A DNA stretch of 64,000 bases from Rhabdothermincola sediminis (lineage in GTDB: Bacteria > Actinomycetota > Acidimicrobiia > Acidimicrobiales > Acidimicrobilacustridaceae): assembly GCF_014805525.1 (NCBI RefSeq), contig NZ_JACFSZ010000001.1:186001-250000 (forward strand). The letters are read 5' to 3'. The translations under genes and the position numbers were made by a program. Below the pieces are notes generated by a model that ran no database searches, had not been told where the DNA came from, and was given only the letters and a program-made list of their open reading frames with translations. Shown here piece after piece: positions 57,991 to 64,000 of the stretch (position 1 is the stretch's first letter; each line of letters begins with the position of its first letter).

Positions 57991-59241
57991 GTGGACCGCA
58001 TCGCCGTACGCCAGTCGGGCCCCTTGGAGGGCACGGTCCCCATCAGCGGCGCCAAGAACTCGGTGCTCAAGTTGATGGCCGCGACCGCGCTGGCCCCGGG
58101 CGAGTTCCTCCTCCACAACGTGCCCGACATCGCGGACGTGACGTGGATGGGGGAGCTGCTCACCACCATGGGCATGACCGTCGAGCGCCCGGCCCCCGGC
58201 GACCTGCGGATCATCCACGACGGCACCCTGGTGCCGGAGGCCCCCTACGAGCTGGTCGAGCGCATGCGGGCCTCGATCGTGGTGCTCGGGCCGCTGCTCG
58301 CTCGCTACGGGCGGGCCCGGGTGGCCCTGCCCGGTGGCGACGACTTCGGCCCCCGACCCATCGACATGCACCTGCGGGGCCTGGAGGAGCTCGGCGCCAG
58401 CTTCGAGTTCGCCCACGGCTACATCGAGGCTCGGGCCGACCAGCTCATCGGCGCGAGGGTGCTGCTCGAGTTCCCGAGCGTGGGTGCCACCGAGAACGTG
58501 CTCCTGGCCGCGGTGCTGGCGAAGGGTACGACCGTCATCGACAACGCGGCCCGCGAGCCGGAGATCGCGGACCTCGCCAGCTTCCTCAACCGCATGGGCG
58601 CCCGGGTGCTGGGTGCCGGGAGCTCGACCATCCAGGTCGACGGCGTCGAGCAGCTCGCTCCCGTGGAGCACACCGTCATCCCGGACCGGGTCGAAGCGGC
58701 GACCTTCCTGGCCGCGCTCGGCGTGGCCGGCGGGGAGCTCCTCCTGGCCGGTGCCCGGCACGACCATATGGACATGTACGTCGCCAAGCTGGGTGAGATG
58801 GGCATGCGCATCTCTCCCGATAGCGAGGGGATCTGGGCGATGTCGGCGCGCCGGCTGCGTGCCGTCGACGTCTCGACCTTGCCGTACCCGGGTCTGGCCA
58901 CGGACTACAAGCCGCTGTTCGTGGCCATGCTCGCCACGGCCGACGGGGTGGGCATCGTGACCGAGAACCTGTTCGCTGGTCGGTTCCGTTACGTCGACGA
59001 GCTGGTCCGGATGGGCGCCGACATCCGCACCGAGGGCCACCACGCGGTGGTGCGGGGTCGGCCGTTGCTGTCGGGCGCTCCGGTGCGGGCCCCGGACATC
59101 CGGGCCGGCGCAGCCCTGGTGGTCGCGGCGCTCAAGGCCGAAGGGGAGACCATCGTGGGTGACGCCCATCACATCGGTCGGGGCTACGAGCGTTTCGTGG
59201 AGAAGCTCCGGGCCGTCGGCGCCGACGTCCGGGCGTGCTGA
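57991..59241 (+). CDS. murA: UDP-N-acetylglucosamine 1-carboxyvinyltransferase
   Basis: 416 residues. MurA starts peptidoglycan precursor synthesis by adding enolpyruvate from PEP to UDP-GlcNAc. ISGAKNSVLKLMAA holds the essential Lys-Asn pair (22-23). The catalytic loop reads ALPGGDDFGPRPIDMHL, with Asp117 where most MurA have Cys (Cys115 in E. coli). This natural Asp form is known from mycobacteria and confers fosfomycin insensitivity. GTG 57991 gives the usual N-terminus and has a -10 7 bases upstream. Confidence 0.96.
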   Translation: MDRIAVRQSGPLEGTVPISGAKNSVLKLMAATALAPGEFLLHNVPDIADVTWMGELLTTMGMTVERPAPGDLRIIHDGTLVPEAPYELVERMRASIVVLGPLLARYGRARVALPGGDDFGPRPIDMHLRGLEELGASFEFAHGYIEARADQLIGARVLLEFPSVGATENVLLAAVLAKGTTVIDNAAREPEIADLASFLNRMGARVLGAGSSTIQVDGVEQLAPVEHTVIPDRVEAATFLAALGVAGGELLLAGARHDHMDMYVAKLGEMGMRISPDSEGIWAMSARRLRAVDVSTLPYPGLATDYKPLFVAMLATADGVGIVTENLFAGRFRYVDELVRMGADIRTEGHHAVVRGRPLLSGAPVRAPDIRAGAALVVAALKAEGETIVGDAHHIGRGYERFVEKLRAVGADVRAC

Positions 59242-59316
59242 TCGGGGCCGGCGGAACACACCCGGCGGTGGCGGTGTTGGCAGAGATGGTCCCCCGCGAG
59301 GCAGCCTGAAGGAGCC

Positions 59317-59583
59317 ATGCGCGCCCAGATCGAGCAGGTCATCGAAGCCATCCGCCCGGCCATCCAGGCCGACAACGGCGACATCTTCCTGCGCGACGTC
59401 GACGAGGAGACCGGTGTGGTGTCGGTCGAGCTGGTCGGCGCCTGCGTCTCGTGCCCCGCGTCGACGGTCACGCTCAAAGCGGGCATCGAGCGCATCCTGA
59501 AGGACCGGGTTCCCGGGGTCACCGAGGTGATCGACGTGGGCCAGGCGGCCACTGAGCTCGGCGAGCGACCGGTCAGCCTCTGA
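59317..59583 (+). CDS. Single-domain NifU-like scaffold/carrier protein
   Basis: 88 residues, essentially one NifU C-terminal domain: IEQVIEAIRPAIQADNGDIFL, LVGACVSCPASTVTLKAGIE (CxxC), VPGVTEVIDV. It is a second Fe-S carrier besides NfuA (17.8 kb). AAGGAG precedes the ATG. It lies between murA and meaB. Confidence 0.9.
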   Translation: MRAQIEQVIEAIRPAIQADNGDIFLRDVDEETGVVSVELVGACVSCPASTVTLKAGIERILKDRVPGVTEVIDVGQAATELGERPVSL

Positions 59584-59601
59584 CCCCGGTCGCGGCGTCA
59601 C

Positions 59602-59607
59602 TACGCT
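59602..59607 (+). promoter_or_regulatory. -10 hexamer for meaB
   Basis: TACGCT ends 8 bases before GTG 59616. Confidence 0.5.
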
Positions 59608-59615
59608 TCGCCTCC

Positions 59616-60572
59616 GTGCCCCGCCCACGAGTCATCGACCCGGCCGAGCTGCTGGCCCGTGCCCGGGGTGGTGATCGTTCGGCGCTCGCCCGCCTGCTGT
59701 CGATCGTGGAGGAAGGCGGGGCGAAGGCCCACGAGGTCGGCCGGCTTGCCCACCCGCTAGGTGGCTCGGCCATCACCGTCGGGATCACCGGGTCGCCCGG
59801 TGCAGGCAAATCCACGCTCACCAGCGCGCTGGTGTCCCGGATCCGGGCGGCCGGGGAGCGGGTCGCGGTGCTGGCCGTGGACCCGTCGTCACCGTTCACC
59901 GGCGGCGCGATCCTCGGAGACCGGGTGCGGATGGGTGACCATGCGCTCGACGACGGGGTGTTCATCCGTTCCATGGCCACCCGCGGTCACCTCGGTGGGT
60001 TGGCGCTCGCCACCCCCCAGGCGGTGCGGGTGCTCGACGCCACCGGCTGGCCGTGGGTGGTCATCGAGACGGTGGGGGTGGGGCAGGTCGAGGTGGAGGT
60101 GGCCAGCGAGACCGACACCACGGTGGTGGTCCTCAACCCCGGTTGGGGTGACGCGGTGCAGGCCAACAAGGCGGGCTTGATGGAGGTCGCGGACGTTTTC
60201 GTGATCAACAAGGCCGACCGCTCGGGTGTGGCCGACACCCGGCGCGACCTCCAGCAGATGCTCGAGCTCTCATCCCCAGACGGCTGGTCGCCGCCGATCA
60301 TCGACACCGTCGCCATCACGGGCGAAGGGGTCGACGAGCTGTGGCGCGCGCTGGGCGAGCATCGGGACTGGCTGGCCCGCAGCGGTCGGCGGCACCGGCG
60401 CCTCACCGAGCGGGCTTCGCGCGAGCTGCACGCCGTCGTCGCCGCCCGGCTGGCCGAGCAGGCGGAGCAGCTCGGGAGCGACGCGCTGTTCGATGAGCTC
60501 GTCGGGGCGGTCGTGGCCCGGGAGCTCGACCCGTGGACCGCCGCCGATCGGCTGCTGGCGTCGGGAGCCTGA
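59616..60572 (+). CDS. meaB: MeaB/ArgK-type G-protein chaperone of B12-dependent mutases
   Basis: 318 residues. Walker A is GITGSPGAGKSTL (about residues 55-67); AVDPSSPFTGGAILGDRVRM, IRSMATRGHLGGLA, VIETVGVGQVEVEVA and VINKADRSGV (NKxD guanine motif) are MeaB signatures. MeaB gates cofactor loading and protects methylmalonyl-/isobutyryl-CoA mutase. The likely client here is the mutase large subunit at 50.2 kb. The C-terminal dimerisation helices are present. Leaderless GTG start. Converges on mscL. Confidence 0.94.
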   Translation: MPRPRVIDPAELLARARGGDRSALARLLSIVEEGGAKAHEVGRLAHPLGGSAITVGITGSPGAGKSTLTSALVSRIRAAGERVAVLAVDPSSPFTGGAILGDRVRMGDHALDDGVFIRSMATRGHLGGLALATPQAVRVLDATGWPWVVIETVGVGQVEVEVASETDTTVVVLNPGWGDAVQANKAGLMEVADVFVINKADRSGVADTRRDLQQMLELSSPDGWSPPIIDTVAITGEGVDELWRALGEHRDWLARSGRRHRRLTERASRELHAVVAARLAEQAEQLGSDALFDELVGAVVARELDPWTAADRLLASGA

Positions 60573-60575
60573 GCG

Positions 60576-60959
60576 TCAGCTCTCGCGGCCGACGAGCGCG
60601 TCGCGGATCTGGGTGAGGAGCTGCACCTCGGTCTCGGCCAGCTCCTGCTCCTCTTCCTCGGCCTTCGATCGCAGCTTCTGCAGCGTGCTCAGGCCCTTGA
60701 CCACGAGGAACACGGCCACCGCCACGATCAGGAAGTTGATGACCGCGTTGATGAACGCCCCGTAGCCGATATCGGTGTCTCGGATCCGGATCGACAGCGC
60801 GCCGAAGTCCGGCTGGTCGACGAGCGCTGCCACCAGCTGCATCAGGATGCCCTGGGCGAACGCGTTGACCACCTGGGTGAAGGCGGCCCCGACCACCACT
60901 GCCACCGCGAGATCGACGACGTTCCCCCGGGCGATGAATTCCTTGAACTCCTTGAACAC
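60576..60959 (-). CDS. mscL: Large-conductance mechanosensitive channel
   Basis: 127 residues. The N-terminal amphipathic helix and TM1 FKEFIARGNVVDLAVAVVVGAAFTQVV (read as ARGNVVDLAVAVVVGAAF) are followed by a periplasmic loop, TM2 FINAVINFLIVAVAVFLVVK and a cytoplasmic Glu-rich helix (KAEEEEQELAETEVQLLTQIRDAL in part). All MscL features intact. The GTG start at 60959 follows a purine-rich GAGAGGAGAGGG ribosome site. It converges with meaB (3 bases apart). Confidence 0.95.
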   Translation of the reverse strand: MFKEFKEFIARGNVVDLAVAVVVGAAFTQVVNAFAQGILMQLVAALVDQPDFGALSIRIRDTDIGYGAFINAVINFLIVAVAVFLVVKGLSTLQKLRSKAEEEEQELAETEVQLLTQIRDALVGRES

Positions 60960-61060
60960 GGCCCTCTCCTCTCTCTTCCGGACGTATGAGGGTCGCCCCG
61001 CAGTCTGGCCGCCGGCGGGGCGCGGCGGGCGAGCCGGGCAAGCCGTGGGGGCGAGGGCAG

Positions 61061-61066
61061 TACGGT
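61061..61066 (+). promoter_or_regulatory. -10 hexamer for the enoyl-CoA hydratase gene
   Basis: TACGGT ends 7 bases before ATG 61074. Confidence 0.5.
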
Positions 61067-61073
61067 GACGGCC

Positions 61074-61853
61074 ATGACCGACGCTGCTCTCGTCCACCTC
61101 GACAGGCGCCCCGACGGCGTGGCGGTGATCCGCCTCGACAACGGTAAGGTGAACTCGCTGTCCACCGCCCTGCTCGGGAAGCTGCGGGCGGTGATAGCCG
61201 AGCTGGAGGCGGACCTGCCGGGCGCGGTGGTGGTCACGGGCAACGATCGGATGTTCGCGGCGGGCGCCGACATCTCCGAGTTCGGCGGCCCAGAGGAGGC
61301 CCGCGCGATCGGCGCCGCGTTCCTCGACGCCCTGAACGCGCTGGCAGACCTGCCCCGGGTGACCATCGCCGCCATCGCCGGCTACGCCCTCGGCGGTGGT
61401 TGCGAGCTGGCCCTGGCCTGTGACCTGCGATTCGCGGCCGAGAGCGCCCGGTTGGGGCAACCGGAGATCCTCCTCGGCATCATCCCCGGCGGGGGAGGGA
61501 CCCAACGGCTGGCCCGGCTCGTCGGCCCGTCGCGAGCCAAGGACCTCATCTTCACGGGGCGGCACGTGCCGGCGGAGGAAGCCCTCGCCATGGGCCTGGT
61601 CGATCGGGTCGTGCCCGCCGGGGAGCTGCTCGAGACCACCCTCGGGTACGCGGCCGAGCTGGCCCGGGGGCCCGTGGTGGCGCACGGCTTGGCCAAGCGG
61701 GCCATCGACCGCGGCCTCGACATCACCCTCGACGGCGGGTTGCAGCTCGAGCAACAGCTGTTCGTCGAGGTGTTCACCACCGAGGACAGCCGCATCGGGG
61801 TGGCCAGCTTCCGGGAGCACGGCCCGGGCAAGGCGACCTTCACCGGGCGCTGA
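61074..61853 (+). CDS. Enoyl-CoA hydratase
   Basis: 259 residues. VIRLDNGKVNSLS, the oxyanion segment NDRMFAAGADISEFGG, AAIAGYALGGGCELALACDLRFAAE and LGQPEILLGIIPGGGGTQRL. Both catalytic Glu candidates (GCELA and PEILLG) are in place, unlike the family member at 44 kb, so hydratase activity is credible. A leaderless ATG. Divergent from mscL; next to a rhomboid gene. Confidence 0.92.
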   Translation: MTDAALVHLDRRPDGVAVIRLDNGKVNSLSTALLGKLRAVIAELEADLPGAVVVTGNDRMFAAGADISEFGGPEEARAIGAAFLDALNALADLPRVTIAAIAGYALGGGCELALACDLRFAAESARLGQPEILLGIIPGGGGTQRLARLVGPSRAKDLIFTGRHVPAEEALAMGLVDRVVPAGELLETTLGYAAELARGPVVAHGLAKRAIDRGLDITLDGGLQLEQQLFVEVFTTEDSRIGVASFREHGPGKATFTGR

Positions 61854-61903
61854 GCGCGGCCGTTCATCCGGCTCCCTCGACCCCGATTCGTCGCCGGCGC
61901 CGG

Positions 61904-61909
61904 TAGCGT
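61904..61909 (+). promoter_or_regulatory. -10 hexamer for the rhomboid gene
   Basis: TAGCGT ends 7 bases before GTG 61917. Confidence 0.5.
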
Positions 61910-61916
61910 CGAGATC

Positions 61917-62816
61917 GTGACCACAGGGATCGTCACCTGCTACCGGCACCACTACCGGCGCGCCGGCGTGACCTGCCAGCGGTGCGCCCGGCCGATCTGC
62001 CCGAGCTGCATGGTGCCGGCCTCGGTCGGCTTCCACTGCCCCGAGTGCGCCCGGGCCGGTGCGCAGCAGGTCCACACGATGCGCAGCCTCCGCGCCCCCT
62101 CCGGCGGGCCAGTCGTCACCCAGGTGCTCATCGCCCTCAACGCCGTGGTGTTCCTCGCCGATCTCGTGGTGGGAGGCGCGGCGTCGCTGTGGGCGTCTTC
62201 CTACAGTCGCATCAGCGAGTGGGGGTTGCTGGTCGGCGCTGCACTCGGCAGCAACGGGCAGCCGATCGGGGTCGCCGACGGCCAGTCGTGGCGGATCGTC
62301 ACCAGCGGCTTCCTCCACGCCGGGCTGGTCCACATCGGCATGAACATGCTCGTGCTGTGGATCCTCGGCTCCCAGTTCGAACCGGCACTGGGCAGGGCCA
62401 GGTTCCTGGCCCTGTACCTCACCAGCCTCGTCGCGGGCGCGTTCGGCGTCCTGCTGGTCTCGCCGACCTCACCCACGGTCGGCGCCTCCGGCGCCATCTT
62501 CGGCCTGCTGGGTGCGGCGTTCGCGGCGCAACGGGCACGGGGCATCGATCCGTGGCGGTCGGGCCTCGGCGGCCTGCTCATCTTGAACCTGGTGATCACC
62601 TTCGCGGTGCCCGGCATCTCGGTCGGGGGGCACGTCGGTGGCTTGGTCGGCGGGCTTCTGGCGGGGTTCGTGGTCTTCCGGCTCGACGAGCGCACGCGCT
62701 CCGCGGTCCCGGCCGTGCTCGCGTGCGCGGCGATCACCGCGGTGCTGTGGGTCGGGTGCCTGTGGGCCGCCAGCCACTGGGCCGATCCGGTGCTCGGGTT
62801 CCTGCCGTCGCGCTAG
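61917..62816 (+). CDS. Rhomboid intramembrane serine protease with N-terminal zinc finger
   Basis: 299 residues. Residues ~8-48 form a B-box-like zinc module (CYRHHYRRAGVTCQRCARPIC, CPEC; read in part). The rhomboid domain has FLHAGLVHIGMNMLVLWILG (His/Asn), the nucleophile Ser in TVGASGAIFGLLGAAFAAQ at about residue 190, and the catalytic His in VGGHVGGLVGG near residue 239. Six or seven TM helices. The active site is complete. The zinc finger would lie in the cytoplasm. Single gene with leaderless GTG. Confidence 0.92.
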   Translation: MTTGIVTCYRHHYRRAGVTCQRCARPICPSCMVPASVGFHCPECARAGAQQVHTMRSLRAPSGGPVVTQVLIALNAVVFLADLVVGGAASLWASSYSRISEWGLLVGAALGSNGQPIGVADGQSWRIVTSGFLHAGLVHIGMNMLVLWILGSQFEPALGRARFLALYLTSLVAGAFGVLLVSPTSPTVGASGAIFGLLGAAFAAQRARGIDPWRSGLGGLLILNLVITFAVPGISVGGHVGGLVGGLLAGFVVFRLDERTRSAVPAVLACAAITAVLWVGCLWAASHWADPVLGFLPSR

Positions 62817-62828
62817 CGCTCGACGCGC

Positions 62829-63266
62829 TCAGCCTTCGACCAGCCGTTTCAGGTTGCGCAGGTTGCGGGCCCAGATCAGCCGCAGCACCTCACCCCCGAG
62901 CACCGCCCCGAGCGCACCCCCGAACCACCACGGGAAGCTCAGGTCCTCGCGCCAGGTGAACCGGGTCCGACCCCCGGGCAGGCTGCGCAGCGTGAACCGC
63001 CCTCGGCCGGTGACCACCCCCACGTGCGCGACGCCCATGGCCCGCCCCGGTCGCCACTCGGTCACCTCCATGCGGTCGACGAGCCGGAACGGCCCGACCC
63101 GCGTATCGCAGTCGAACGTGGTCCCGACCCCCCGCCGACGGGCCGAGGTGAACCGGATCGCCTCGGCGTCGGCCATCCACTCGACGTGCGAGCCGATGTC
63201 CTCGATCGCCCGCCACACCACCCGCCGCGGCGCATCGATGGTGACGGCGACACGGATGGCGGGCAC
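62829..63266 (-). CDS. SRPBCC-family (START-like) protein
   Basis: 145 residues. IRVAVTIDAPRRVVWRAIEDIGSHVEWMADAEAIRFTSARRRGVGTTF (read in part as VWRAIEDIGSHVEWM) is the polyketide-cyclase/dehydrase-like SRPBCC start. The central strands and the C-terminal helix (VLRLIWARNLRNLKRLVE) are as expected for a lipid-binding helix-grip fold. Function unknown. The GTG at 63266 is supported by TACCAT 6 bases upstream. Confidence 0.85.
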   Translation of the reverse strand: MPAIRVAVTIDAPRRVVWRAIEDIGSHVEWMADAEAIRFTSARRRGVGTTFDCDTRVGPFRLVDRMEVTEWRPGRAMGVAHVGVVTGRGRFTLRSLPGGRTRFTWREDLSFPWWFGGALGAVLGGEVLRLIWARNLRNLKRLVEG

Positions 63267-63272
63267 CCGCCC

Positions 63273-63278
63273 ATGGTA
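63273..63278 (-). promoter_or_regulatory. -10 hexamer for the SRPBCC gene
   Basis: TACCAT on the minus strand, 6 bases before GTG 63266. Confidence 0.45.
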
Positions 63279-63359
63279 GGGAGGCCCCCGATCGAGCGTC
63301 GCCGGGCGGCGCCGGCACCCTCGCAGCCTGCTCGGTGGCTAGCATCGCCGCCGAGCACC

Positions 63360-63387
63360 CGCCGGCGAGCAGCGATGCTCGCCGGCG
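63360..63387 (+). promoter_or_regulatory. 12-bp perfect hairpin with GCGA loop in the 5' leader of the next gene
   Basis: CGCCGGCGAGCA / TGCTCGCCGGCG with loop GCGA (a GNRA tetraloop). It follows a TAGCAT -10 (63340-63345) and ends 7 bases before AGGAGG (63395-63400). It would form in the leader of the 63408 gene and could affect translation or stability. Confidence 0.55.
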
Positions 63388-63407
63388 CTCTGACAGGAGG
63401 ACGAGCG

Positions 63408-63851
63408 GTGGCGAAGTTCGATCTGGCGGAGTTGGCGGCGCCGGCACTGGCTCGTGGTGAGGAGATCCTGGCCACCGTGCGGGTCAACTGGAACGGGATG
63501 GTCCCGCCGGCCCAGGTCACCACCGGCGCCGGGCTCGCCGGCCTGGGTCAGGCCGCCGAGCCACCGAGCCCCGATCAGCTCGTGGTGTTCCCTTCGGCCA
63601 AGCAGATGGCGCTGGTGCTCACCGGTGGCCGGATCCTGGCCTGGAGCCTCGGGCTGACCGGCAAACCGAAGCAGTACCTGGGCGAGGTCCCGTTGAGCGC
63701 CATCGCCGAGGTCCAGCTGGGGCAGGTGCGCTTCGGTGGTCTGATCCGGGTGGTCATGCGCTCGACGGCCCAGGTCGACCTGGAGGTCATGCGCGGCGAG
63801 GACGGCGAGGGGTTCTTCGGCCAGCTCCACCATCTCGTCGACGGCTCGTAG
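63408..63851 (+). CDS. Unknown small protein
   Basis: 147 residues, not recognised. MAKFDLAELAAPALARGEEI then a mostly beta domain (ILATVRVNWNGMV, QLVVFPSAKQMALVLTGGRI, YLGEVPLSAIAEVQLGQVRFGGLIRVVMRSTAQVDLEVMRGEDGEGF, read in part). This PH-like arrangement suggests a regulatory or protein-binding module. GTG 63408 has AGGAGG 7 bases upstream. Confidence 0.7.
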   Translation: MAKFDLAELAAPALARGEEILATVRVNWNGMVPPAQVTTGAGLAGLGQAAEPPSPDQLVVFPSAKQMALVLTGGRILAWSLGLTGKPKQYLGEVPLSAIAEVQLGQVRFGGLIRVVMRSTAQVDLEVMRGEDGEGFFGQLHHLVDGS

Positions 63852-63885
63852 GGCCGGCAGCGGGCGTGGCCCCTCCTGAACCCGG

Positions 63886-64000
63886 TCAGCCGGTTCGGCG
63901 GGCGGCCGCGAGCTCGGGTGCGGCCTGCTCCGGGGCCACGATGTTGATCATCACCCCCGTGCCCTCCTCGAAGCCGGCCTGGCTGGTGATGTGCGGCAGG
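63886..64000 (-). CDS. 3' end of an unidentified gene cut by the window edge
   Basis: Thirty-seven residues ending ...GTGVMINIVAPEQAAPELAA then RRTG and a stop on the minus strand. The frame is open to the window edge and the codon use is typical. Too short to name; the gene body lies beyond the window. Confidence 0.5.
   Translation of the reverse strand, partial: LPHITSQAGFEEGTGVMINIVAPEQAAPELAAARRTG

Noticed and set aside
56338-59628. A 1096-codon minus-strand frame containing the MFS gene
   Set aside because: Only 56338-57966 encodes a protein-like sequence; the rest is antisense to murA and the NifU-like gene.
1-64000. CRISPR arrays, insertion sequences, prophage or conjugative genes
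   Set aside because: No regularly spaced direct repeats, transposase motifs, integrase or phage structural genes were found on either strand.

Overview
The window is very GC-rich and densely coded, with many GTG starts and many 4-base stop/start overlaps. It reads as a chromosomal segment of a deep-branching actinobacterium, most likely from the class Acidimicrobiia or close to it. The evidence is the FmdB/Ruc-galU-moeA...sepX neighbourhood typical of Actinomycetota, a MurA with Cys replaced by Asp, a CobN/ChlI-ChlD cobaltochelatase, and leaderless-style promoters. The class-level placement is inference.

Layout. Positions 1-15,440 hold a cobalamin locus. A plus-strand run carries cobI (cut by the window edge), a cobJ-cobU fusion, cobS and a HAD-phosphatase-cobT fusion. 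It converges on cobK (minus strand). A cobalamin riboswitch then precedes a tightly overlapped operon: cbiMN-cbiQ-cbiO (cobalt ECF importer), cobQ, cobN, a chlI-chlD fusion and cobO. A large imperfect inverted repeat follows. Positions 15.7-23.7 kb hold a PIG-V-like membrane glycosyltransferase, an SDR, NfuA, Dxs, a flippase-like membrane protein, a ThDP enzyme and a hotdog thioesterase. Positions 23.7-27.8 kb hold tldD followed by two tandem tldE/pmbA paralogues. Positions 27.8-34.2 kb form a conserved actinobacterial block: SAF protein, CIRCE-preceded FmdB/Ruc-like protein, galU, moeA (Glp-like), moaA, moaC, a SepX/GlpR-like membrane protein, a bacterial translin and tRNA-Ala(CGC).

Positions 34.2-41.7 kb hold a PIN-domain remnant, a CaiB/BaiF CoA-transferase, tag, uppP, a cytochrome P450, a small sulfur-transfer set (DsrE2, TusE/DsrC-like, and a broken sulfide:quinone-reductase-like gene) and sua5. 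Positions 41.8-50 kb hold a PAS-GGDEF-EAL protein, acyl-CoA genes, an epimerase, a DinB/TIGR03086 protein, a desaturase behind a TetR-like palindrome, and glpX. Positions 50.2-64 kb hold an acyl-CoA mutase large subunit with isobutyryl-CoA-mutase-type residues, a decayed PhoX gene, a zinc-ribbon protein, a J-domain protein, a hydrolase, a lipoprotein/L,D-transpeptidase pair, an MFS transporter back to back with murA, a NifU-domain protein, meaB, mscL, enoyl-CoA hydratase, rhomboid, SRPBCC and two unknowns.

How it fits together: the cobalamin locus imports cobalt, inserts it into the corrin ring by the late (aerobic-type) route, adenosylates it and assembles the lower ligand. The adenosylcobalamin-dependent mutase at 50 kb and the MeaB chaperone at 59.6 kb are plausible users. 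A recurring TANNNT hexamer lies 6-9 bases before the start codon of about 23 transcription-unit-leading genes, implying widespread leaderless mRNAs. Three divergent gene pairs appear to share overlapping -10 hexamers on opposite strands. I saw no CRISPR array, insertion sequence, prophage or rRNA. Coordinates and motifs were read by eye and no database search was run.
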